DNA of 64,000 nt from Zygaena filipendulae (taxonomy: Eukaryota > Arthropoda > Insecta > Lepidoptera > Zygaenidae), in assembly GCA_907165275.2 (NCBI GenBank), contig OU015653.1, positions 9,516,001-9,580,000 on the forward strand, read 5' to 3'. Position 1 is the stretch's first letter. Every line of letters begins with the position of its first letter. The translations under genes and the position numbers were made by a program. The notes beneath the pieces are model-generated. The model was not told the origin of the DNA, did no database searches, and saw only the letters and a program-made list of their open reading frames with translations. Shown piece by piece: positions 1-9,164 of the stretch.

Positions 1-938
1 TATAAAAAAAACTAAAATTTCTAAAGACGAGCTTAGTAAAATATGTATATTATTTCATCCGAAAAGGTGTTATAATATTTTAATGGCTATTGCTAGTCGT
101 CCACTAAACGGACGAATAATAATTGTCCGCTAAACGCAAAATGTATTGATCGTCCCTAACGTTCTTTTTCTGTTACGAGATTTGAATGGCCGATTGAAAA
201 ACCTTTTTATGTGATATACAATTTTTGTCTAAAATTGTAAATACCATTAGATTATAATCTGTCTCGCGAGATTGTAAATTGTCAAAAGATTTAAATGGAG
301 TTACAATAAAGTGAGCCTTCGTATCGTAACCAACACATTAAAAAAAATGATATCTACGCCTGTCGTGCCATCCGCAACGAATCGGTTTGTTGTTAGATGA
401 CTTTAAACAATAATATTAAGCAGAAATAAAAATCTCGCGTTGCGGAGCTGCGTCATCTTTGTTATACAATAATATGTAGCTTTGAACCAATAATCCAGTG
501 AAGTTTTAGAAAATAATAGGTAATGTTATAATAAAAAAAACCAATTAAAGATTATGTATAAAATAAATAATTATCAACTCTTCGATGCAAATCGAAATGA
601 GACCACATTAGAGTAGGCATTATCTGTATTTAACAAAATACGCGAGGAGAGGTCGGGCTATCTACGTCTTCAGGATCCGATAATAATACGTAGTTTGATT
701 TTAGTTTGAGTTTAGGTCCCGGACAAATTCGATGGAACTGCCATTTTGTGGGTAGGTACTTTGAGTCATGGTGACCAAAGTTGCCAAAGTGGCATCCGAT
801 CCTTAGGGTCATCTACAGAGGCTAAAACGTTCAGAGATACAGCGATGCCATAACGCTGGTTTTGCTGGGTGATGACTAAATTCTGGATAAAATATATTTT
901 ACGGGAATACTAATACCTTTAATCTACTTATTCTTCAG
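1..938 (+). other. Intron 1 of Gr-I (partial), non-coding
   Basis: No exon 1 of the receptor type is present here, so exon 1 of Gr-I should lie left of the window. Positions about 361-440 are the paralogue of the DNA that flanks the Tc1-like element in Gr-III intron 1 and represent its empty site. Positions about 815-860 resemble the DNA just before exon 2 in Gr-II and Gr-IV. Nothing else is recognised. Confidence 0.6.
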
Positions 939-3900
939 ATTTTTAAGCATATACTTGAAGTATTTTCATGGATGTTTCTTGCAATAGAAGCGATAGTTTT
1001 CGGATGGTTAACTAATGTATGTACCTACTTATCCCACTCCACTTCTATTTTATACTGTTTAATTTTGTAGGTTCTTACTACTCTGTCAAAAAAGAACTGG
1101 GCATTGGTCTCAGAAGAATATGCTTTAGTTATTCTTCTGAGGCATTGGTCAATAAAACAAAAAATATTTATTATTCATTCAAATTTATGTGACGCCTTCA
1201 AATAACGATTATTTCTTTTATGTCAATAAATTAATACCTAACACAATTTTATTATTAAATGCCTTTTTTGGAATCGACTTCAGCTCCCTTTGACAATTTG
1301 ACAATCTGTAATCATTTACCTAATCGTTAAAGCGTAGAAAACTGAGGAAGGGAACCGTATCGTATCGTATGTCACGTATCTAGTTACGCAAAACTGGGGC
1401 CGCATCTTGACACACGTTACCTTTAGCGAAAAATATCGCTTGCCGTATCAAGATTATCGTAAAATGCAAGTCTACGAGTACCTATACTGTAAATGTGATC
1501 AACAGTTTTTCTAGTATGTATACGTTGTTAATAGAAATCGTTAATTTGACGGTTGTGTTCGATACTATAGCAAAAATAAAATCGATATTAAAATTGTGGA
1601 GACTACGAAATAATACACGTGGTTTCGGGTAGATATGTCTAGTCTAAAACCTCATCACAAATCACCATCCGGAGGGGGTTAAAAAGTTGCTAAAAACATC
1701 ATATGATTAATGGACAACCCCTTTGTGATTGCATTGTTGTCTTTGTAAATCTCATATCAAAAACTTTTGTTCGTGTATTTACAAATCATAAAATGTATCA
1801 GTGGGATGAGTTGCCCGATTCAAAAAATTCATTAGGTAATAGGTTATCTCAGCCGACGGGCTGAGTTCGAGCGGGCTGAGTTGACTTAAAAGCCGAAATA
1901 TCGATATGATTTCGATTTTACGTGACCACGCCACGTTACAAATAATAATAATGATTCGTTTCTTAGTTTTCTATGAGTTGACAATTACAGAAAGAAGAGA
2001 AGAAAACTTGGCTTAGGGGGCTGTTTTTGCTCTGAATTCTCTTCCGTCTTCTATCGACTAAAAACTGGTTTCACAAAGCGGTTAGGTATAGGTATTAATT
2101 TTGGAATGAGAAATAGTCGAATAGTCGGCCAAAGTGGCTATATCAGGTTTGGAATGAGAAATAGTCGAAAAAGTTTTTCGTGGATTGATATCCACCAAAA
2201 ACTTCAGCATTCCGCATGATGGCAACCTCGTCAAAGCCGAGCAAGTTAAGTTCGTCAAATATCTCGAACTGGCGGATGAGGTAACCGGAATCGAATCCAC
2301 GGAAATCATCCCGATTGTCTTATCGACGATTCAATCTTATTGTACAATAAAATGTTTTGTATAATAATAATAATTTTATAGTATAATAATTTTAAAAAAG
2401 GCTTCTACGGGGTAGTCTGGCACAAAACGACAAAGTCTGGTTAAGTTGGAGAAGTTGTTTCGTCTCAGTTACTGCTCAGTAAGGGGCAGAGGCTTCATTA
2501 GGGGACGCATATGACGGATACTCGACTGCAATATTAGTGCTGATGATAATTAAAAAAAATAATAATAATATTCTTTTAAATCCTCTCATAAATTGTCATA
2601 ATTCAGACACTGATCAGTATCTGAAAGCCATAGTGCACACCCGGAGTAGAACTAGCGCCACCCGCTATGAAAAAAAAACCATTCTTTTTTGGCACTTTTT
2701 GTTTAAACTTTTGTAGATAAAGTGGAAATGTTTCAGTAATAACTTAAAATTAGTAGGTATTTTCTATTGACTTTTTCATAAAGTATTTATCTTAGATGTG
2801 ATTTTTTAGCAGGTATAGCGCTAGTTTCGCTCCTGTAAAGTTCTGTATGCCTCCCATGTAATTTATTCGGTTCGCTGATTTCGCCAATCCCACACCTGGG
2901 TGATAGATTAGAGAGGCTCGATTTTTTATAGTAAGTAAATTGCTCTACTCGGTGCTCTAGGTAAGTACACGAAAGCATTACTCAAAATGGTGACCAAGGT
3001 ATACTCAGCTGCATAATGAAGAGTTCAAACCCCTTTCATATTTTGTTTAATTTTAGGTCTTATCGCTATCCCATACAGTCATCTTGAGCACATGGCTGAT
3101 TTTTCATTTGACACTATTGATGATTACGACTATTTTTTTTGATTGGTTTGCAAAACAAGCAAAGGATATGAAATTATTATGTATATATGCACTTTCAAAT
3201 TATCACGAAGGTAAGTAAAGTACCTATTAAGTACCTAGTAAATACATAATATTGTCTTCCATATGCTAGCTATAATAAATTACGGCCCCACTCAGAGTCG
3301 TTTTAATGATTACATAATTTTGAGTACCTACCAGATTTTTTAAACAAATCTGCCGCCATCAGAGACGTTCATTAAATTAATGTTGATTGGCATTTAACTA
3401 ATTAAGTTAAATTTAGTTAAATGCCAACAATCATTCATTTAATAGACGTCTCTTCTTCTCTTTAATTATGGTAATCTATCGCGATTTTAGACGTCTCTGA
3501 TTGCGGCAGTTTTGTTTCAAAAATCTTTACTTAAATTAAATACTTTTTTACTTAAAGTAAGTTACTGTAGGCCTACGCTACTGTACGTGCATTCGCGCAG
3601 AAAGCGAGTGCTCTACCACACACTGCCACTTTGTGCACCCAAAAGTAAGAAAAAGACTTAATGGAGGACCACACCAGATGCGTGGCGTGACGTGATGCGT
3701 GCACGCACCAGTTGTAATGTATGAAACTGTAAGAAAGATGCCAGACCAGATGCGTGCATGACCCACGCACGCATCTACTCGCAAACCGAGTCCGTACGCA
3801 TCTGTAGCGGAGCGGCAATGTCGCACACGCAGTGATGACGTTGTATTCTATGGCGCTCCCTGTTAAGATGCCAATCGGGCACGCACGCATAGGCATCGGT

Positions 3901-5577
3901 CATTGCTGCGCGTGCGCAATCATGGCAGGTTTTATTTACAAACAGAATGTAATTTACGAGTTTTTTTTACGCAATGGAGACAGTTTTAAAGAAAAACTCA
4001 CAGAAATAGTTCGCAAATATGAGTGTCTCTACAACACCAAACTTAAAGAGTACTAAAAAAAGGAATATACTATTTTTAACTGCAGAAGGTTCTTGGCATA
4101 GTAGCAACAATAATGATTCTTCATTAGAAGAACTGCTGTTTTCTATCATCTTTTCGCCAAATGCTCTCAACTCAATATGGATGCTGTCAAGTTGCCTCCA
4201 CGCGCGTGCAGCAGTTACCTGCGTGACTTGATGCATGTACGCGCGACATAAGCAGCACTGGTCCTAGCTGGTTTGTCAGCGCTCGCACGTAAGTGCGCAC
4301 GTCACGTCACGCATCGCATCTGGTATGCCGTATGACCCAGCCTTAATGCCGCGCGCTCAAGTACGCGACTTACAGCCGCGATTGATAGTCATGAATTACA
4401 ATGCACATACTGTGACGACATCGGAGGAGCCAGATTCGGGTCAGAATTCCGAGCGCTCACGACCGAGTCTTTGTAACTGTCCAGCCATCTTTGAGTAATC
4501 GGTGAACACTCTAAGATGGTCGGACCGATTTGGAAAACTCTTTTTTTGTTTGAATGGGTACACCTCCAAGTTGATCCCATTGTTATGAAATGATCATCAG
4601 ATGATGATGCGATCTTGGAGAAATCAAAGGAACACAAGCACATACCTATAATATTTTAATATTTTGTATTTTGAATTGAATCGGTATTTTGTTAATTTTT
4701 GGGTTTTTAGCTCAGTGAATTTTATGGTTTCCTTCTGGTTACGCTATGGGTCAGATAGAGCGCAAACAATGACCATTAGTCACGAACTCACGATTGTAAG
4801 ATATTATGGAGTGATTATCGCTTAATTTAAGACATGTAATATCAATGAACTTAAGCAATAACCGCCGCACTCAGAGTCGACTTTAATGATTACTTGGTTA
4901 AGTATATATTTTTAAAACAAAACTGCCGCAATCAGACAAGTTTAATAAATTAATGTTAATTGGCATTTAACTAATTAAGTTACATCTCATTAAATGCCAA
5001 TTAACATTAATTTACTGAACGTCTCTGATTGCGGCAGTTTTGTTTTAAAAATCTATACTTAACTAAGTAATCATTAAAGTCGACTCTGAGTGCGGCCGTA
5101 TGTCTTTCACGTTAGGAAATGGTCAAATGGTAATTTTACTCAAAGACATATTTTACCCATATTCAAATGAGTTTAGTATTTTGATCTCAAAGTTCGAAGA
5201 ATTATAGTAAAGGTAATACTTTATTATTGTTTTAACTAGGAAAAAAAACAGATATTCATTTTAATATCTAATGTTTTCACTATATGCATGCATAGGTATA
5301 TTAGTGGAATTAAGTAGGTAGTCTTAAATATGTACAACAATATAGTAAAATATGCACTAAAACCGCAGTAATTAGTTAGTTAATGATTAATCAGTAAACA
5401 ATATTGTCCATAGGTGAAATTTATGATATGGCGAAGAAGATCATAAGTGTAGTCGAGAGCACCAGCCAAGCTGTATCTATCTACGGGATGTTTGAATTCA
5501 ACACTAAACAAGTTTTATATATTCTTTTTCTCATTAGCAGTAACGCTGTCGTTATAATTCAACTCTTCTTAGATTGA
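939..5577 (+). CDS. Gr-I: gustatory-receptor-like gene, exons 2-4 (5' end off window)
   Basis: This is the C-terminal part of a seven-transmembrane gustatory receptor, a ligand-gated cation channel family of chemosensory neuron membranes. Exon 2 is 939..1016 (ends GLTN-like before GTATGT), exon 3 is 3057..3210 and exon 4 is 5414..5577, ending in TGA. All three join in frame (phases 0, 0, 1), have AG/GT borders, and match the lengths of the complete copies exactly. They encode transmembrane segment 5 (end), 6 and 7. Exon 4 holds SIYGMFEFNTKQ followed by SSNAVVIIQL, the position of the family TYhhhhhQF signature, here with a degenerate TY. The sequence is closest to Gr-III. No stop or frameshift is seen in the visible exons. 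The N-terminal 260 residues are presumably encoded to the left. Ligand unknown. Confidence 0.85.
1109..1141. repeat. CTCAG micro-hairpin (33 bp) with 8-bp direct repeats
   Basis: The 12-bp arms CTCAGAAGAATA and TATTCTTCTGAG flank a 9-bp loop. Identical octamers GCATTGGT lie immediately outside at 1101-1108 and 1142-1149. It lies in Gr-I intron 2. Related hairpins are at 8803-8837 and 15597-15655. Confidence 0.75.
2164..2363 (+). pseudogene. LINE reverse-transcriptase ORF, C-terminal fragment
   Basis: The + strand reads through IPHDGNLVKAEQVKFVKYLE and later ESTEIIPIVLST before a stop. This pattern (PHD-NLVKAE, KYL-LA-E, STxIxPIVxS) is the tail found in many lepidopteran non-LTR retrotransposon polyproteins. 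The usual end of that tail is missing, and the upstream 80 bases carry a duplicated GGAATGAGAAATAGTCG, so this is a rearranged relic inside Gr-I intron 2. The LINE family is not assigned. Confidence 0.55.
3282..3560. repeat. Palindromic foldback MITE (family P), diverged copy
   Basis: The two arms are complementary: CACTCAGAGTCG and TAATGATTAC open the left arm, and both arms carry CTGCCGC next to AGACGT. The centre is AACTAATTAAGTT-like. The right outer end is missing where the next repeat begins. A copy with the same truncation sits at 28346-28560 in the sister gene, so this insertion predates the duplication. Confidence 0.7.
3565..4330. repeat. GC-rich repeat with inverted CCAGATGCG modules
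   Basis: This block is rich in GCGTGACGTGATGC-like motifs. CCAGATGCGTGGCGTGACGT near 3674 is mirrored by ACGTCACGCATCGCATCTGG near 4303-4323, giving subterminal inverted repeats. Similar DNA runs on to about 4650, where it meets a common lepidopteran repeat (ATGAAATGATCATCAGATGATG). The same arrangement is at 28565-29720 in Gr-III intron 3. Reading frames here differ between the two copies and are not considered genes. Confidence 0.5.
4862..5098. mobile_element. Family P palindromic MITE, complete 237-bp copy
   Basis: This is a near-perfect palindrome. The left end CCGCCGCACTCAGAGTCGAC is the complement of the right end apart from the outer bases. The left flank is TAA and the right flank TAT; the sister intron in Gr-III (near 29975) has a single TAA and no element, so a 3-bp TWA-like target duplication is likely, as in PIF/Harbinger MITEs. 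It lies in Gr-I intron 3. Confidence 0.8.
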
Positions 5578-5759
5578 AATATCGGCTAAATAACAATAAA
5601 TCGTACTGTAGGCACTATAAGTTTGCACCAAATGGGCTGAAACATATTTTTATGTAATATCGAGTAAATGTCGCAGACCACAGTTAAATCGTAAAACATT
5701 GTGTCATGCGGATAAGGTGTAGGTAAGTTCGTAATGCCTCCACTACATTATCGCCAAGT

Positions 5760-6935
5760 ACAGACGATTATACGTGATCACGCATGCGATGCTGTGGCCC
5801 GGGGCGTCGTCTCGGGGCCACGGGCGATCGTATGTTTCCAGGAGGAGAGAGGCACGGCGGTCCCTATCCGGAATGAAACGCTCGGTTTACGGTGCTAGCG
5901 GGTGGATACCCGTTTATTTCCACTAACTATCTATGAATACGCTATTAATAACACAACACAGGCTTGCACTTAACGACTACTCTTATACTACTACACAGTA
6001 CACAGGCCCTACGGGGTTCGCGGTCGCTACGGTCGGACGGGCGGTCGGGAATCGGGGCAGGAAGGCGGTAACGGAAAGGGCTGTGTGCTTGAGGCCGGTC
6101 GGTGAGTAGGCGCGGGTGAGTGGGTGTCTGTCTGGGTTCGCCCCGGGGCGGCGGGCAGGTGCAGCGTAGGGTGCCGGAGCCCCCTGGCGCAAACTGTCCG
6201 TCACCGTCGGAGCTGGTGCGAGTAGCTGAGTACCCCTCGGGGCGCGTGTAGGTGAGTGGTATCCCCCCTGGGGCGGCGGCCGGGTGCAGCGTAGGGTGCC
6301 GGGGCTCCCTGGCGCAAACCGTCCGTCGCCGTCGGGGCGTGTGTAGGTGAGATAATTCCCGCGGGGCGGCGGCCGGGTGCAGCGTAGGGTGCCGGGGCCC
6401 CCTGGCGCAAACCGTCCGTCACCGTCGGGGCGTGTGTGGGTGTTGTTTTGGACGGGTCTGTGGGGTCTGGACGGAAGGAAGTCGGGAGTTCGCCACACTA
6501 GTGAGTCCGCTAAGCGTGGGGCGTCGCCAGACGGCGCGTGAGCGGCGTCTGGGTAGGCCGACAGAATGCGGGCACACTAGCGAGCGAGGATAGGTGTCGG
6601 ACGAGGTATGTGCGGAGGCGGAAGCGGATGGTCACTGTACCGCTGAGTTCAGGCGCCGCTGTACACGTACGCTCTGTGGAGAAGCGCAGGGCGCACGTGC
6701 ATGCAGCGCGGGAACCCGTCGGCAAGTGTCGGCGTCACGCCGGCCGGTCCGGCTTATGTAGTCGCGGTAGCGGGGGGCAGGGCAGCGTGGCGGCGTGCTC
6801 GTTGTCGATGTGTGCGTCGCCGCAGCCCGCGCGCCGCGGTAGGTTGCTATGCGCTCGGTGCCGGTGTGTGCGCCTGCGGCGGGGGACGAGGGATTCGTCA
6901 CGCGGCGAGTGCGTGCCTGCTTCCTTACACGCCTA
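5760..6935. repeat. GC-rich block with about 93-bp tandem repeats
   Basis: The block contrasts sharply with its AT-rich surroundings. Three units beginning GGGGCGGCGG start at about 6145, 6270 and 6363; units 2 and 3 are about 93 bp apart, and unit 1 carries about 32 extra bases. Each unit contains GTGCAGCGTAGGGTGCCGG and CTGGCGCAAAC. On the - strand an AATAAA near 5915 precedes further GC-rich DNA, so a retrotransposon promoter or LTR is possible, but no target duplication was found. The block is absent from the equivalent position after Gr-III. Confidence 0.5.
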
Positions 6936-7024
6936 ATACGAAGACATAAATAAATGACTTTATATTCTACTGGGACTATTACCTACTTAGTGGGTTACTC
7001 ATTACATGACATTGAATCCCAAAC

Positions 7025-7206
7025 TTATAAATACAAATATTATAAATGCGAAAGTGAGTTTGTTTGTTTGTTACTCTCTCACACTTTAACGGCTCAACCG
7101 ATCATAATCAAATTTTGCATACACGTTGTCCGGGATACAGGGAAGGACATGGGTGAATTCCTGTGGGAACTCCAAACCTATAGCGGGTGAGACCGCAGCG
7201 GACAAC
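7025..7206 (+). repeat. Lepidopteran short interspersed repeat (family S)
   Basis: It starts with the typical ATATTATAAATGCGAAAGTG and TTTGTTTGTTTG run. It continues with ACGGCTCAACCGATCATAAT and ends near GGGTGAGACCGCAG. The same family occurs in many places in this window in both orientations. Confidence 0.75.
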
Positions 7207-7569
7207 TATTTAATCAATGAAAAAAAATACAAATTTTCGTTGAAACACATCAACAAAATGGTTGTGTAGCACTATTAAATAAATAGTTGGAGCAGCAACA
7301 CACTCCACGTCCATCTTGACGCTTGCCGTTCGACAAACTGCTACAGACGATTGTGTGGACGCTTGCACGATGATCGTGCCGATTAGACACGATCAACGAT
7401 CATCGGCGATAATATACTGCACGCATTATGAACCGTGATAGTTAGATGGTTGAAATTTTAACATAATATTATGATGTATTTTTGTTGTCGCTGTAACAAA
7501 AAATACTAAAAATCAGATAAAATAAATATTTAATGAGGGGGATATACAATAAACGTGATTTTTTGCCGT

Positions 7570-8560
7570 TTTTATACTTAGATAATGATACGGAACCCTT
7601 CAGGCGTGAATCCGACTCGCACTTGGCCAGTTTTTTTTTGTAAATACATACCTACCTAACACCCATTCCCTGGGTAAAGACCACAGAGACAAATTATATT
7701 ATTCAATACATAATTATGTATATAGCTCGACGCAGAGGATACGCTTTTTTATTCATGTCAGTACAAAATACCAAATACATACCTACTTAGTTATCAGATC
7801 ATATTGTATTCAAATGTATTTGGACATTATGTGGAATTTAGAAGATAAAATAACATATTGTGCGGAATATTATAGACATTTGTTTTTGATATTATAACTG
7901 ATATTAAATTACCACTTATTTATCACTATTTTTTTAATCACAATGTAATCGCAGTTATTTATGATAGTGTAAGTGTTCAATAGGTAGCAATAATAATATA
8001 CCTACCTAATAAAATAAAATAATTTATTTCGCCAAATTCGGATCAATTTTGTTCGTAACGTCATTAATTCTTATAATAAACTATAGTTAGTAATACTAAT
8101 TAATTATATCAAATTAAATACCTACACATTTGTTTGTTTGTCAGTGCATAAACCATATAGCAATGGTTCATGTACCTATTAGCGAATTGAATACACTCAG
8201 GAAGGTGTTAGTATATAAAGCTATCTTAACAGTTTAGGTATATGATTCTTAGTATATTAATATGTATGATTAACACTAGTAACAACTAATATTAAATGTT
8301 TGACAGTCCCAGTCTCTATCGCTGTAATTAGTACAGGGTCTACCATTTATCGCTTGCAAATTTGCTTGTTTCTAAGTTTTTCTTCAATAAATGTATTATG
8401 CTTATTAACTTCTTTATTATTAACATTTAACGCCATCCCATATTTTATTTCAACCATTCAAAATTATGTACCTACATCCAACTAGAGATGGGTTTTATTC
8501 CAGCATTTATGGACATTTTCAGTAAATGCCCGATAGACGTCCATTAACGCCAGACCAAAA
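7570..8560 (+). repeat. Shared 3' module of Gr-I
   Basis: This is the Gr-I version of a non-coding block that follows every Gr gene here. Landmarks are a GACGCAGAGGAT-like site (7726), the CTTAACAGTTTA site (8226), ATTTATCGCTTGCA (8345) and CTTCAATAAATG (AATAAA at 8386-8391). Counterparts are at 13850-15060, 31590-32530 and 52230-54170. Confidence 0.6.
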
Positions 8561-8802
8561 CCAATCTCTACATCAAACAAATAAGTATTTGACCATAATA
8601 TGGAAAGTATATGAAATCGAATCGAACTTTAAAAGAATCTAGGTAAGTATTCCCCAAATGAAACATGTACCTATTGCATTTTAAGACAAAGCCGTCGTTA
8701 CTTGACGTTGACAGTTTTTACAGTTTAATTTTACAAGAAAACATTCATAAACCAAACGCAGAGTTAGGAATAAACTTTCATTTCATTTAATTTCATTTCA
8801 TG

Positions 8803-8837
8803 CTCAGACCAAATAAGAAGTTCTTATTTCGTCTGAG
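8803..8837. repeat. CTCAG micro-hairpin (35 bp) with near-identical 8-bp flanks
   Basis: The 17-bp arms begin CTCAGAC and end GTCTGAG with one arm mismatch and a single-base loop. The flanking octamers ATTTCATG (8795-8802) and ATTTCATT (8838-8845) match at 7 of 8 positions. The flank is itself a TTTCATTTCATT repeat, which weakens this example. Confidence 0.65.
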
Positions 8838-8934
8838 ATTTCATTTCATTTTAGAGATGATGCGAAAATGAGTTTGTTTGTTTGTTTTGTAAGAAAGCGG
8901 AGGGCAGCGTTTTTTTACTGACTAACACTCAACT

Positions 8935-9164
8935 GTTAATTAGGTCAATACATATACGATAATATTATTATCATCATCATATATCCAGGTATTTAGGAAT
9001 ACTTACGATGCATTTATGATAAAAGCTGTAGATACTTAGTTAAATTACGTACTTTGTGTTTTAAATATGTAAATGGAAAGCTAGGCGGAAAATAGCTGTT
9101 CGGGTTTCGTTCGGGGACGGGAAACGTGAAACCATATTGAATACCTAACGTTTCCTTACAAACA
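8935..9164 (+). promoter_or_regulatory. Conserved 5' flank of Gr-II (putative promoter region)
   Basis: About 230 bases before the Gr-II start codon match the DNA before Gr-IV (34579-34818). Shared landmarks are ACTCAACTGTTAATTAGGTC, ACGATGCATTTATGATAAAA and CCTAACGTTTCCTTACAAAC next to ATG. Gr-III keeps only fragments such as CGATAAAAGCTATAGG. No clear TATA box is seen. The promoter role is inferred from conservation and position only. Confidence 0.5.

Larger units (their letters stand above)
5578..9164. other. Gr-I to Gr-II intergenic region
   Basis: No gene was found. In order, the region holds Gr-I 3' flank DNA, a GC-rich repeat block (5760-6935), a short interspersed repeat (7025-7206), the shared Gr 3' module (about 7570-8560), a CTCAG micro-hairpin (8803-8837) and the conserved 5' flank of Gr-II (8935-9164). 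Confidence 0.6.

Noticed and set aside
1835..1875. CTCAGCC...GGCTGAG hairpin
   Set aside because: The arms are only 7 bp and no flanking direct repeat is present, so it is not counted with the CTCAG micro-hairpins.
3573..3896. Open frames in the Gr-I intron 3 repeat
   Set aside because: Frames are not kept in the paralogous copy at 28565-28850.
5983..6498. 171-codon open frame on the - strand, rich in Pro and Arg
   Set aside because: It is a translation of GC-rich tandem repeats and has no splice, domain or codon-use support.
6538..6949. Open frames in the GC-rich block
   Set aside because: They overlap in several frames on both strands, as expected from GC-rich DNA with few stops.
5720..6950. 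Solo LTR reading of the GC-rich block on the - strand
   Set aside because: TGTA-like ends can be chosen, but the flanking bases do not form a target duplication.
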